A stretch of 64,000 nt of DNA from Hyphomicrobiales bacterium (GCA_900470445.1 UCAU01000012.1:62001-126000), one strand, 5' to 3'; shown: positions 7,628 to 18,274, counted from the first letter of the stretch. Numbers and translations: made by a program. Notes: generated from the letters alone by a model not told the origin.

Positions 7628-8500
7628 ATGGATTTCAGCTGGGACGATCTGAGGCTGTTCCTGGACGTCGCGCGGCTGGGCGGATTGAGCGCCGCTACGG
7701 GAACGACCGGCCTGAGCGCCGCCACTTTGGGTCGCCGCATCACGACGCTTGAACGCCAATTGGGCGAGCCGCTGTTTGCCCGCTCGCAGACCGGCTATCG
7801 CCTGACCCCGGCGGGCGAGGCGCTGCTGGCCCGCGCCGAGGATGTCGAGACGGCCATGCTCTCGCTCAAGCGCTGGAAGGAGGGGGCGATCGGCGAGCGG
7901 GTGGTGCGGGTCTCGGCCGGCGCCTGGACTTCGGCCTTTCTCGCCGCCCATATCGGAACGCTGTGGAGCGTGGAGGATCGCTTCGGGCTCGAACTGGTCA
8001 CCGCCAATGAGAAGATCGATATCGGCCGGCGCAATGCAGATCTGGGCATCCGCAACCAGCGCCCCTCCGAGCAATGGCTGGCCGGCCGGTTGATCGGCAA
8101 GGTGGCCTATGGCCTCTATTCGGGCCTCAACCTGGTCAATGGCATTGCCGCCGGATATTTCGTCGGCATTGCCGGCGACGGCGCCCAGACCCAATCGGCC
8201 CGCTGGATGCAGGCGCGCCATGGCGATCGCATCGCGGTCCGCGGCAATGACTCGATGAGCGTGCGCGAATTGGTGACGGCCGGAGCCGGGCTTTCGGTGT
8301 TTCCATGTTTCGTGGGCGACAGCGACCCAAGGTTGATCCGCGTGGCGCCGCTGATCACCGAACTCGAAACCGACCAATGGCTGGTCAGCCACCATGAGGA
8401 ACGCCACACCCCCGCCGTGCGCGCGGTGGCCGATCGGATCGGCAAATTGATGGGTGAGCACGGGGCGCTGTTCCGGGGCGAGCGGCCGGGACATCAGTGA
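7628..8500 (+). CDS. LysR-family transcriptional regulator
   Basis: A 290-residue LysR protein. The N-terminal winged helix-turn-helix reads WDDLRLFLDVARLGGLSAATGTTGLSAATLGRRITTLERQLGEPLFARSQTGYRLTPAGEALL, followed by the substrate-binding fold. It diverges from the DUF1127/aldo-keto reductase operon across 178 bp. That arrangement is typical for a LysR regulator and its target, so it probably controls those genes; the inducer is unknown. Confidence 0.85.
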   Translation: MDFSWDDLRLFLDVARLGGLSAATGTTGLSAATLGRRITTLERQLGEPLFARSQTGYRLTPAGEALLARAEDVETAMLSLKRWKEGAIGERVVRVSAGAWTSAFLAAHIGTLWSVEDRFGLELVTANEKIDIGRRNADLGIRNQRPSEQWLAGRLIGKVAYGLYSGLNLVNGIAAGYFVGIAGDGAQTQSARWMQARHGDRIAVRGNDSMSVRELVTAGAGLSVFPCFVGDSDPRLIRVAPLITELETDQWLVSHHEERHTPAVRAVADRIGKLMGEHGALFRGERPGHQ

Positions 8501-8630
8501 GCGCCACAATGGCGCTGTGATCGAGTTGCAACGTTATAATAATGTCGCTAAAGCGCTTGCAGGCCCTATTTTACTCCTTGGCGAAATGCACTAGCGTGCG
8601 CCTCGCTTCTGTTTGCGAGTAGCTTTTATT

Positions 8631-9803
8631 ATGAGATTCGGCATTGAGCTGCCGCCCCAGATCAAGGTCTATGGGGCGTTCTTTGTTTATTCATTTTGCA
8701 TGGGGAGCCTTTATCCCCGCCTGCCCGATATTCAGCGCGCCATGGGCGTGGGCGAAGGCGCGCTGGGGTTTGCGCTGATCGGGGCCGCCATGGGCACGCT
8801 GATCTCGCTGACCTTTGCCGGCCCGATCATCGAGCGCATCGGCTATCGCCGTACGCTGCTGACGGCATTGCCGCTGCTGGCGGCGTTTTACGCCTTGGCC
8901 AGTTGGGCGACCACGCCGCTCATGCTGTTCCTGTTGTTGGTGCCGGTCGGGCTGACCATCGGCGCGGTAGAAATCATCGTCAATCTCGAAGCCGACCGGG
9001 TGGAACATGCCATCGGCCGGCGCATCATGAACCGCTCGCATGCCTTTTGGAGCTTCGGCATTTTTGGCGCCGGGCTGGTAGGTTCGCTGATCGCCCAGAC
9101 CGGGCTGTCGCCGCAATTGCATCTGCTGATCATGGTGCCGGTCATCGCGCTGGCGACGGCCGTGCTCCTGGGACGCTTCGAGCCGGCCGAGCACCGCACC
9201 GGCGGCAGCACCGAACCGGGACCGCGCTTTGCCCGCCCGACCCTGGCCATTCTCGTGCTGGTGACGGTGTGCCTGTCGGCCATGATCATGGAGGGCGCCG
9301 GTATCGACTGGTCGGCCATCTATATGCGCGATGTGTTCGGCGCGGCCCCGTTCTGGGCCGGTTTCGGGGTGGCCTTGGGCGCCGGCGCGCAGGCGGTGAC
9401 GCGGTTTTTCGCCGATAGTTTCGTCGAGCGCTGGAGCCCGGTGATCGTGGCGCGGGGCCTGCTGACCATTCTGGGCATCGGCACGCTGCTGGTGTTTTTC
9501 ACTCCCGCGCAATGGGCTGCTTATGTGGGCCTAGCGCTGATGGGCGTGGGCACCAGTGCCATCTTCCCGCTGGCCATGTCGGCGGCGGCGCAGCGCACCG
9601 ACCGGCCGGCCGCCGTCAATGTGGCGGCCTTGGCGCAGATTTCCTTTGTCGCTTTCCTCCTGGGACCGCCGCTGCTGGGCTATATTGCCGAGCATTTCGG
9701 CATTCGCTGGGCCTTTGGCATCGGGCTGCCGCTCGTCGCGTTGAGCCTGTTCGCCGCCTCGGCCCTGGGCCCCAAACCTATCAGATCGACCGTGACCCCA
9801 TGA
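8631..9803 (+). CDS. MFS transporter (tandem copy 1)
   Basis: A 390-residue major-facilitator protein with about 12 membrane segments. The start ATG 8631 (MRFGIELPPQIKVYGAFF) is preferred; an in-frame TTG at 8613 adds six residues. It shares many blocks with the next gene: SLISLTF-GPIIE, VNLEADR, IMNRSHAFWS, GAGIDWSAIYMRDVFG and AAAQRTDRPAAVNVAAL. The fold resembles the YbjJ/fucose-permease group. Its stop overlaps the start of copy 2 (ATGA). Substrate is unknown. Confidence 0.85.
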   Translation: MRFGIELPPQIKVYGAFFVYSFCMGSLYPRLPDIQRAMGVGEGALGFALIGAAMGTLISLTFAGPIIERIGYRRTLLTALPLLAAFYALASWATTPLMLFLLLVPVGLTIGAVEIIVNLEADRVEHAIGRRIMNRSHAFWSFGIFGAGLVGSLIAQTGLSPQLHLLIMVPVIALATAVLLGRFEPAEHRTGGSTEPGPRFARPTLAILVLVTVCLSAMIMEGAGIDWSAIYMRDVFGAAPFWAGFGVALGAGAQAVTRFFADSFVERWSPVIVARGLLTILGIGTLLVFFTPAQWAAYVGLALMGVGTSAIFPLAMSAAAQRTDRPAAVNVAALAQISFVAFLLGPPLLGYIAEHFGIRWAFGIGLPLVALSLFAASALGPKPIRSTVTP

Positions 9804-10993
9804 TTATCGCGCCTCAATACCGCATCTATGCGGGCTTTTTCCTGTTTGCCATCACCACCGGCGCCCTGATGGCGCGGCTGCCCGATATCCAGACCCATCT
9901 GGGGGTTTCGGAAAGCCAGCTGGGCCTGACCATGATCGGCATGTCGCTCGGCTCGCTGATTTCGCTGACCTTTGGCTCCCCAGTGATCGAAAAGGTCGGG
10001 CCGCGCACCACCGCCCTGGTCACTGTGCTGGGGCCATCCCTGCTGTTTGCTTTGATCCCGTGGTTGCCGGTGGCGCCAGCGGTGTTCGTCGTGATGTTCT
10101 TCACCGGGCTCTTGTCCGGGGCGCTCGAAATCAATCTCAATGTCGAGACCGACCGGCTCGAAACGGCCAGCGGCAAGCGCTACATGAACCGTGCCCACGG
10201 GTTCTGGAGCGTCGGCTTCTTCGTCACGGCTTTGTTCGGCGCCATGATCCGCCAATCGGGGCTCAGCGCCCAATGGCATATGGGGATCATCGCGGTGATC
10301 GTCGTGCTGGTGGGCGGCTACATGTTTTTCGGTATGGTGGCGGCGCCCAAGCCTAAGGGTCAGGGCCACGACGCCGGCGCGCACCGCATCGCCTTTCCCA
10401 ATTGGGGTCTGGTGCCGCTCTGCATTATCGGTTTTGCCGCTTTCCTCGTCGAAGGCGCGGGCATCGACTGGTCGGCCATCTATATGCGCGACGTGTTTTC
10501 GGCGCAGCCCTTCGTCGGCGGCATGGGGCTGACGTTGTTCGCCTTCTTCATGGCGGCGATGCGGCTCACTGCCGATCCGGTCGTGGCCCGCTATGGTCCG
10601 CGCAATGTGGCCATGGTGCTGCTGGTGCTGGCGGCAATCGGCGTGCTGATGGTGGGATTGGCGCCCGAAACCTGGATAGCGCTGGCTGGCTTCTCGCTGA
10701 TGGGCATTGGCTGCTCGGCGGTCTATCCGTTGGCCGTTTCGGCGGCGGCGCAGCGCACCGACCGGCCGGCCGCGGTCAATGTGGCGGCGCTTGGACAGGT
10801 GAGCTTCGTGGTGTTCTTCCTCGCGCCGCCGCTATTGGGCTTCGTTGCCGAATATCTGGGCATCCGCAATTCCTACCTGATCTGCCTGCCGTTGCTGGTG
10901 GCCGGGCTGTGGGCGGCCAGCTTCGCCCTGGGTCCGCGCAAGGTGGACAATCCGCATGGCCTGCCGCCCGAGCCCGTACCGCCCCATGGCTGA
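9800..10993 (+). CDS. MFS transporter (tandem copy 2)
   Basis: A 397-residue 12-segment MFS protein starting MIIAPQYRIYAGFFLFAITTG, with its ATG overlapping the stop of copy 1 by four bases. It is a clear paralogue of its neighbour, with identical stretches such as GAGIDWSAIYMRDVF and AAAQRTDRPAAVNVAAL. The DNA is also nearly identical in those stretches. The duplicated pair may be a heteromeric or functionally diverged transporter; substrate is unknown. Its 3' end overlaps the mmcB-like gene by eight bases. Confidence 0.85.
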   Translation: MIIAPQYRIYAGFFLFAITTGALMARLPDIQTHLGVSESQLGLTMIGMSLGSLISLTFGSPVIEKVGPRTTALVTVLGPSLLFALIPWLPVAPAVFVVMFFTGLLSGALEINLNVETDRLETASGKRYMNRAHGFWSVGFFVTALFGAMIRQSGLSAQWHMGIIAVIVVLVGGYMFFGMVAAPKPKGQGHDAGAHRIAFPNWGLVPLCIIGFAAFLVEGAGIDWSAIYMRDVFSAQPFVGGMGLTLFAFFMAAMRLTADPVVARYGPRNVAMVLLVLAAIGVLMVGLAPETWIALAGFSLMGIGCSAVYPLAVSAAAQRTDRPAAVNVAALGQVSFVVFFLAPPLLGFVAEYLGIRNSYLICLPLLVAGLWAASFALGPRKVDNPHGLPPEPVPPHG

Positions 10994-11447
10994 GCTGCCG
11001 CCCATTGTCGACCTGCGCCAATCGGCCACCGCGCTGCGCGTGCAGCGCGGTGTGATGCGGCTGCTGCGCGAAACCTATGACATGGCCTGCTATGCCGAGG
11101 TGACCTTGCGCAGCGGCCGGCGGGCCGATGTGCTGGGGGTGGGGCCCAAGGGGGAAATCTGGATCGTCGAGATCAAGTCGAGCCTCATGGATTTCCAGGT
11201 CGACAAGAAATGGCACGAATACCGGGAATTTTCCGACCGGTTCTTCTTTGCCAAGCCGCCGGAGCTGGATGCGGGGATTTTCCCCGAGAGCGAGGGCCTG
11301 ATCGTGGCCGATGGGCATGACGGCGCGATCCTGCGCGATAGCCCGGATACGCCCATGGCCCCCGCACGGCGCAAGGCGCTGATGCTGAAGCTGGCGCGAT
11401 TGGGGGCGGACCGGATCCATGTGTTGATGGATCCGGGGCCGAAATAG
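10986..11447 (+). CDS. mmcB: MmcB-family DNA repair protein
   Basis: A 153-residue protein. The central block CYAEVTLRSGRRADVLGVGPKGEIWIVEIKSSLMDFQVDKKW is the MmcB-family nuclease-like fold with E..D..ExK residues of the PD-(D/E)xK type. LDAGIFPESEGLIVADGHDGAI follows. In Caulobacter the family is LexA-regulated and protects against mitomycin C. ATG 10986 lies inside the end of the MFS gene. No SOS box could be placed because the start is inside coding sequence. Confidence 0.8.
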   Translation: MAELPPIVDLRQSATALRVQRGVMRLLRETYDMACYAEVTLRSGRRADVLGVGPKGEIWIVEIKSSLMDFQVDKKWHEYREFSDRFFFAKPPELDAGIFPESEGLIVADGHDGAILRDSPDTPMAPARRKALMLKLARLGADRIHVLMDPGPK

Positions 11448-11457
11448 CGGGGCTGCT

Positions 11458-13926
11458 TTACCCCGCCATCGTCTCGCTGAGTTTTCGCCGCTGGATCAGG
11501 GGCTCAATGCTCATATTGGGATGGGCCACGGCCTTGCCGTCCACCGACAACCCAGTGCTCCAATCCAGCTCGATATTGCCGCTGGGCAGGCCCGTGAGGG
11601 TTAGGTGGCGGCCGTCGAGGCTGAGCTCTAGCCCGGCAATGCGGCGGGCAAAGGCCGCGATATCATCGCCCTCTGCGACCAGGGCCATCCAGCCCATCAC
11701 CTTGCCATAACAGCGGTATTCGCGACCCTTGCTGGCGCCTTTGGTGACGGGCTCCAGCGGGGCGGTGGCTTTGTAGGCGAGTAGCCCATTGCCCGAGCGC
11801 AGGATCAGCGCGCCATCGATCAGATGCGCCTCTACGCCCGCCTGCGAGATATAGGCATGGGTGAAATCGAGGCGGGGATTGCTGCCCAGGTCGTAGAGCA
11901 GGAGGGCGACGTTCTCGTGCTGGGCGGCGCGCGGGAGCACGCCATTGCCGGCCCAATAGGAAGGGCGCTGGCTGCCCCAAGGGTCGTCTTCGCCGGGATG
12001 GTTGATCCAGCTCCGGGCCAGCGGATGGGCAGAGAACAGCACGTCGACGACATGCTGCTGATGGCCGTAGCCGCCCGGCTTGGCGCCGGCATTGCTCGAG
12101 AGCTGCACCGCCGGAGTCTTGAACAGCGAGAGATGGGCGGCGTGGTCATAGCCTTGGGTGTAATGCGCCGTGATGGCGCTGCCCGGCTCGGGCCAGGCGA
12201 GTTCGCCCAGTTCGGGCGGCGGCAGATAATTGCCGGCGGCGAAAAGGGGAAGCGAGGCAACGCCCTGGTTGAACCAGCCCTTGCCGAAAGCCACGGTGGC
12301 AAAGGGAGCGAGTTCGGTCAGCGGACCGGCGCGCAATTCCTTGTCATAGGCGCGGCCCATGCTGCCGGCGGGAACCCCGCCCAAAGTGTGCAGCGCCGTC
12401 ATGGTGAAGATGCGGTCGGTGACGCGGCGGGCGCGTGTGGCAATGTCAGTGGGAGCGAAGTCGACCAAGGCCAAAAGACCGATGAAATCAACGGGGTAAT
12501 AGGCCGACGAATTCCATTCGGCGAGGCCCTCGGCCTCGACCGCGTCGAACCACAGATGCAGCCGCTCGGCGGCGAGGCGGGCTTGTTCGTTTCCGTTGCG
12601 ATTGGCGGCGGTGAAGTGGCCATCGGGGAAGATCTGCCCGGCCATGAGCTGGGAGACGTGGAAGCACAAAGCATGGTTCTCGCTCCAGAACCACATGACG
12701 TCATTGCCCGGCTCGTCCACCCAATAGCGGAAATTGAGCAACGCCGTTTTAGTCCGGGTGCGCAAGTCCACGGGGAATTGGGCGGCATATCGCGCATAGG
12801 CCCAGAGCAGGGGCACGCTGACGAAATCGGCGCAGTCCCAGCGCTCCTCGATAAGGGTCAGGGTTTCTTCGAGAATGTCGCGGAAACGCTGGTCGGGCTC
12901 AAGGCCTGCAGCCAGCATGGCAAGGGCGGTGCCCATGCGCATTTCGCCTTCCCTGGCGCTGTGCAACAGGGCTTCGCGCTTGCGCTCGGCAATGTCGGGA
13001 TGGCGAGGCTGGGGGGCGATGTCATGGATGATTGCGCAGGCGATCTGGCGGGAGACACGGGTGTCGTCGACGATGAAGGTCAGATCGAGAATGTGATAGC
13101 CCTCGGGCAATTCGTCGCCGCGGCAGAGGGTGACTTTTGTCTCGCCGGCGTTGAGGGTCACCGTGCGGTCGAGCATGGTGTGCTTGGCGTGCGAGGTCGA
13201 GCCGACCTTGGCGTGGATGGCGACGGCGAGGGTTGCCGGCGTGTCGAATTCGAGCACCAGCGGGTCGTTTGGGCCGGTAAATTCCCCGGCTGGCCGGACT
13301 TCTGCGGCCAATGCCTTGAGACTGTCGAGGTGGGCGTCAGCGGGGGCGCCGGGGAGGTGGACGGCGAGGGGGACGTCGTCGAGCAGGGTGAGTTCGAAGA
13401 ACCAATTGGTGTCGCGCTCGGCCATGTCTTCGGTCAGCACGACGATGTCGCTGCCAGCCGCCTTGATGGGCAAGTGGACGACGCTTTGCTCGGTGGAATT
13501 GCGGGTAAAGGGTTCAAAACGCGCAGCTATTTCGCCATCGACCCAGATATGCACGCCGCCTCGTGTTGAGAGGCGGAACGAGCAATAACGGTCGACCGGG
13601 GCGCTCAGACTGGTGCGGCACCAGCGGGCCAAACGGGTTGGCGTGGAGCGGAATTGGCTGAATTCGACGCGGCGATTGGCGCCGGGGAGATAGAGGCTTT
13701 CGACCGGCCAGCTGGTGTCGAGCGTGACAGTGCGGGTGGCGACGTCGCGCCAGGTGGCGACGCGGCAGGGTAGGTCGCCGACATCGACGAAGCCATTGAT
13801 ATATTTGTAGTTTTGCTTGTCCTCGGCGGGCGCCGGAATGCCCGGAAAGGGCGTGGCGATGACCGGCGACAGGGCCCAGGCGGCAAGGCTTTCGCCACGG
13901 TTGAGGATGAGAAGCGGTTTTGACAT
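11458..13926 (-). CDS. Putative glycan-degrading enzyme, family not recognised
   Basis: An 822-residue protein with no signal peptide. Residues about 40-200 look like a beta-sandwich (Trp/Phe-rich, with STRGGVHIWVDGEIAARFEPF), like the sugar-binding domain before many glycosidases. Residues about 330-620 are helix-rich with repeated acidic and aromatic patches (EERWDCADF, MWFWSENHALCFH, EWNSSAYYPVDF), consistent with an alpha/alpha toroid. The C-terminus returns to beta-structure (HPGEDDPWGSQRPSYWAGN). This layout resembles heparinase-like lyases and toroid glycosidases, but no family signature is certain. It is last in an ABC-transporter operon beside uronate dehydrogenase genes. A cytoplasmic glycosidase or lyase for an imported uronate oligosaccharide is inference. 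Confidence 0.6.
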   Translation of the reverse strand: MSKPLLILNRGESLAAWALSPVIATPFPGIPAPAEDKQNYKYINGFVDVGDLPCRVATWRDVATRTVTLDTSWPVESLYLPGANRRVEFSQFRSTPTRLARWCRTSLSAPVDRYCSFRLSTRGGVHIWVDGEIAARFEPFTRNSTEQSVVHLPIKAAGSDIVVLTEDMAERDTNWFFELTLLDDVPLAVHLPGAPADAHLDSLKALAAEVRPAGEFTGPNDPLVLEFDTPATLAVAIHAKVGSTSHAKHTMLDRTVTLNAGETKVTLCRGDELPEGYHILDLTFIVDDTRVSRQIACAIIHDIAPQPRHPDIAERKREALLHSAREGEMRMGTALAMLAAGLEPDQRFRDILEETLTLIEERWDCADFVSVPLLWAYARYAAQFPVDLRTRTKTALLNFRYWVDEPGNDVMWFWSENHALCFHVSQLMAGQIFPDGHFTAANRNGNEQARLAAERLHLWFDAVEAEGLAEWNSSAYYPVDFIGLLALVDFAPTDIATRARRVTDRIFTMTALHTLGGVPAGSMGRAYDKELRAGPLTELAPFATVAFGKGWFNQGVASLPLFAAGNYLPPPELGELAWPEPGSAITAHYTQGYDHAAHLSLFKTPAVQLSSNAGAKPGGYGHQQHVVDVLFSAHPLARSWINHPGEDDPWGSQRPSYWAGNGVLPRAAQHENVALLLYDLGSNPRLDFTHAYISQAGVEAHLIDGALILRSGNGLLAYKATAPLEPVTKGASKGREYRCYGKVMGWMALVAEGDDIAAFARRIAGLELSLDGRHLTLTGLPSGNIELDWSTGLSVDGKAVAHPNMSIEPLIQRRKLSETMAG

Positions 13927-13951
13927 AGGACCCGATTTGGTTAGCGGACTG

Positions 13952-14996
<1,045 letters not shown>

Positions 14997-15004
<8 letters not shown>

Positions 15005-16040
15005 GGGCTGGCTCCTGCTGTTCGGTTTGGGCGAATTGCTCGGCAATATGGCAGCGCGACATCTGGCTGCCAAAGCGGAGCTCGGGCGGCACTTGGGTGT
15101 CGCAGAGACCCGGCACGGCATGGATGCAGCGCGGGTTGAAGGCGCAGCCATTGGGCACGCTGAACGGATCGGGCACCATGCCCGGAATGGTGGGCAGGCG
15201 CCGGCCCTGATCGACGCCGAGACGCGGAATGGAGCGGAGCAGCGCCTGGGTATAGGGATGCTTGGGGGCGTAGAAAATGTCGTCGACATCGGCGGTTTCG
15301 ACAATGCGGCCCAGATACATCACCGAGACGCGGTCGGCGATATCAGCGACGACACCGAAATTGTGGGTGATGAAGACGATGGCCATGCCCAGCTCGGATT
15401 TGAGCTCCTTGAGCAGCTCGATGATCTGGGCCTCGGTGGTGACGTCGAGCGCAGTGGTCGGTTCGTCGGCAATCAGCAGGCTGGGATCACAGGAAATGGC
15501 CAGCGCGATCATGGCGCGCTGGCGCATGCCGCCCGAGAGTTGGTGGGGATAGGCATCGACCAATTGGGCGGGGCGCGGCATCTGCACTTTGGCCAAAAGT
15601 TCGATGGCGCGGGCGCGGGCATCGGCCTTGCTCAGCCCCTTGTGCAATTGCACGGTGCGCATGATCTGGGTGCCGATGGTGTGGACCGGGGAGAGCGCGG
15701 TCATCGGCTCCTGAAAGATCATGCCGATATGATTGCCGCGCACCTTGCGCACGGCGCGGCTATTGCGATCGAGCGCGGAGAGTTCGAATTCTTCGCCGGT
15801 GCGGGGACGCAGGCGAATGCTGCCGCCGGTCTCTTTGGCGTTCTTGGGCAGCAAGCGCATGATGGCGCGGGCGGTGATGGATTTGCCCGAGCCGCTTTCG
15901 CCGACAATCCCGAGCACTTCGCCCTTGTTGACGTGGTAGGACACGCCATTGACGGCCTTGACCAGGCCCTCGCGCATGGGGAACTGCACCTGCACATTGT
16001 CCAGTTCGAGCAGCCGGTTTGCAGGCATGGAATTGGTCAT
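14997..16040 (-). CDS. ABC transporter ATP-binding protein, oligopeptide/oligosaccharide type (DppD-like)
   Basis: A 347-residue ATPase with Walker [14 protein letters not shown]-loop [17 protein letters not shown], signature [15 protein letters not shown], Walker [13 protein letters not shown], and [22 protein letters not shown]. It also has the C-terminal [17 protein letters not shown] cysteine motif. ATG 16040 lies four bases after the permease stop; an ATG five codons earlier is possible. Together with the DppF-like gene it makes the heterodimeric motor of the importer. Confidence 0.92.
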
Positions 16041-16044
16041 GATG

Positions 16045-17172
16045 CTATTGCCCATAAGGATCGGCCGCGTCGCGCAGGCCATCGCCGAGGAAATTGAAGG
16101 CCAGCACGGTGAGCACCACCGCCAGACCCGGCGAAAGCAGCCAGGGCGCCATCGAGATCGAACGCAGATTTTGTGCATCCTGCAGCAACACGCCCCAGCT
16201 GACGACGGGGGGACGCAGGCCGAGACCCAGGAAACTGAGCGCAGTTTCGCCCAGGATCATTTCAGGCACGGCGAGCGTCAGCGCCGCGATGATATAGGAG
16301 GTCATCGAGGGCAGCATATGCTTGGTGATGATGCGGTATTCCGAAGCGCCGGCGAGGCGGGCCGCCATCACGAAATCCTCGTTGCGGATGGCCATGAATT
16401 GCCCGCGCACCACGCGCGCCAGATGGGTCCAGCCGATCAGCGCCAGAATGAGGGTAATCAGCACATAGACAAAGATGGGGTCCCAGGCGATGGGCAGGGC
16501 CGCGGCCAGACCCATCCAGAGCGGGATGGTGGGGATGGAGCGGATGAATTCCATGAGGCGCTGGATGGAAGAATCGATCCAGCCGCCGAAATAGCCCGAG
16601 ATCGAGCCCAGGGTGAGGCCGAGCACGAAGGCAAAGATCACGCCCACCAGACCCGCCGAGAGGGTGACGCGGCCGCCATGCATGAGGCGGGAGAAGACGT
16701 CGCGCCCCAGATCGTCGGTGCCGAGCAGGTTGATCTGCTCGCGCCGGTCATCGACGCCGAACAGGTGGATATTGGACTTGAACAGGCCGAGGAAATTGTA
16801 GTCGTCGCCCTGGTAAAAGAACTGGATCGGTAGCACCGTTTCGGGATCGGCCTCGTAGAGCACGCGGGCCGTTTCGGGGTCGCGTTCGCGCGACAGGCCA
16901 TAGACGAAGGGGCCGACGAACTGGCCTTCGTGGAACAGGTGAATGCCGGTCGGCGGCGCGAGGGTGCGCAGGCGCTGCACCTTGAACGGATCATAGGGCG
17001 CCACCTGATCGGCAAAGATTGCGGTCAGCGCCAGCAGGATCAGGAACCACAGCGAGATGACGGCGAGCAAATGCTTGGAAAAGCGGCGCCATACCAATTG
17101 CCAGGGCTTGGCGGTGAAGAGGTCTTCCTTGTGGTCGCGGACTTTGGGGGCTTCGAGGGCGGAATCGGTCAT
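16045..17172 (-). CDS. ABC transporter permease, oligopeptide/oligosaccharide type (DppC-like)
   Basis: A 375-residue inner-membrane permease. It has an N-terminal cytoplasmic segment, a first helix (LLAVISLWFLILLALTAIFA), a long periplasmic loop (about residues 60-165), and then the transmembrane core. LLGTDDLGRDVFSRLMHGGRVTL and the EAA-like loop MAARLAGASEYRIITKHMLPS are the binding-protein-dependent transport signatures. The start at 17172 follows the upstream permease stop by eleven bases. The long loop is characteristic of the carbohydrate-type branch of this family. Confidence 0.9.
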   Translation of the reverse strand: MTDSALEAPKVRDHKEDLFTAKPWQLVWRRFSKHLLAVISLWFLILLALTAIFADQVAPYDPFKVQRLRTLAPPTGIHLFHEGQFVGPFVYGLSRERDPETARVLYEADPETVLPIQFFYQGDDYNFLGLFKSNIHLFGVDDRREQINLLGTDDLGRDVFSRLMHGGRVTLSAGLVGVIFAFVLGLTLGSISGYFGGWIDSSIQRLMEFIRSIPTIPLWMGLAAALPIAWDPIFVYVLITLILALIGWTHLARVVRGQFMAIRNEDFVMAARLAGASEYRIITKHMLPSMTSYIIAALTLAVPEMILGETALSFLGLGLRPPVVSWGVLLQDAQNLRSISMAPWLLSPGLAVVLTVLAFNFLGDGLRDAADPYGQ

Positions 17173-17183
17173 GGGCGCACTCC

Positions 17184-18170
17184 TCACGCGTAGCGGATGC
17201 GCGGGTCGAACCACGCCAGCAGGATGTCGGAGACCAGCGTGCCGATGACGGTAAAGACGCTGAGGATGAGAATGAAGCTGCCCGCCAGATACATGTCCTG
17301 CATCTTGAGGGCCTGCAGCAGTAATGGGCCGGTCGTGGGCAGGTTGAGCACGACGGCGGTGATCACGTCGCCCGAGAACAGGGCCGGCAGCGACCAGCCG
17401 ACGGTGGAAATGAAGGGATTGAGCGCGACGCGCACCGGGTAGTTCCACACCACCTGGCGCTCGGAAAGGCCCTGCGCATAGGCGGTCTCGACATAGGGCT
17501 TGCCCAATTCATCGAGCATATTGGCGCGCATGACGCGAATGAGGCCAGCCGCACCGCCCGTCGCCAGCACGACCAGCGGAATCCACAGGTGCGAGAGCAG
17601 GTTGACGACTTTGTCCCAGCTCCAGGGCGCGTTCTGATATTGCGGAGAGAACAGCCCGCCCACATCGATATTCAGATACATGAAGCCGATCCACATCAGG
17701 ATCAGCGCGAGCAGAAAATCGGGCACGCCCTTGCCCAGGAAGCCGAAGACCGTGAAGAGGTGGTCGAGAATGGAATATTGCCGCGTGGCCGAATAAACGC
17801 CGACCGGAATGGCGATGATCCAGGTAAAGACCAGGCTGAGCGAGGAAATGGCGAGGGTGAGCGCCAGCCGGTCCCAGATCAGGCTGCCCACGGGGGCATT
17901 CCATTCCAGGGAATGGCCGAAATCGCCGCGGAACACGATATTGGAAATCCAGCGCCAATATTGCACCAGAATGGGGTCATTGAGCCCCAGATTCTGCCGC
18001 ATGATCGCTTCCTGCGCGATGGAAATATAGTCGCCCTGCTGGCGCAGCTGGGCCGCATAGGAGGTGACATAATCGCCCGGCGGCAGCTGGATGATCACGA
18101 AGGATATGAACGAGATAAAGATCAGCGTCGGTATCGCCAGAAGCGCACGCCGCCCGATAAAGGCAATCAT
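17184..18170 (-). CDS. ABC transporter permease, oligopeptide/oligosaccharide type (DppB-like)
   Basis: A 328-residue permease beginning MIAFIGRRALLAIPTLIFISFISFVIIQLPPGDY, the classic DppB N-terminus. NLGLNDPILVQYWRWI and the cytoplasmic coupling loop PYVETAYAQGLSERQVVWNYPVRVALNPFI follow. GGAGAGAG precedes the ATG. It lies downstream of the binding-protein gene, separated by a strong stem-loop that could set the expression ratio between binding protein and membrane parts. Confidence 0.9.
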   Translation of the reverse strand: MIAFIGRRALLAIPTLIFISFISFVIIQLPPGDYVTSYAAQLRQQGDYISIAQEAIMRQNLGLNDPILVQYWRWISNIVFRGDFGHSLEWNAPVGSLIWDRLALTLAISSLSLVFTWIIAIPVGVYSATRQYSILDHLFTVFGFLGKGVPDFLLALILMWIGFMYLNIDVGGLFSPQYQNAPWSWDKVVNLLSHLWIPLVVLATGGAAGLIRVMRANMLDELGKPYVETAYAQGLSERQVVWNYPVRVALNPFISTVGWSLPALFSGDVITAVVLNLPTTGPLLLQALKMQDMYLAGSFILILSVFTVIGTLVSDILLAWFDPRIRYA

Positions 18171-18198
18171 ACTGCAGCTCTCTCCCCTTGCCGGCACG

Positions 18199-18228
18199 CC
18201 ACGGCCCGGCTTGGAGTCCGGGCCGTGG
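18199..18228 (-). promoter_or_regulatory. Intercistronic stem-loop between binding protein and permeases
   Basis: An 11-bp perfect GC-rich stem (arms CCACGGCCCGG and CCGGGCCGTGG) with an eight-base loop. No T tract follows on the minus strand, so it is more likely an mRNA-stabilising or processing hairpin than a full terminator. Such hairpins behind binding-protein genes commonly raise their relative expression. Confidence 0.7.
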
Positions 18229-18274
18229 GGCCAAGATGGCGCGCGGGCGAAAGCTCCGCGCGCCGTTGCGCCTA

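Noticed and set aside
11824-13569. A 581-codon open frame on the plus strand opposite the putative glycan enzyme
   Set aside because: It is antisense to a coherent protein and its translation has no domain pattern; long antisense frames are common in high-GC DNA.
18199-18228. Calling the hairpin a rho-independent terminator
   Set aside because: No T tract follows the stem on the transcribed strand.
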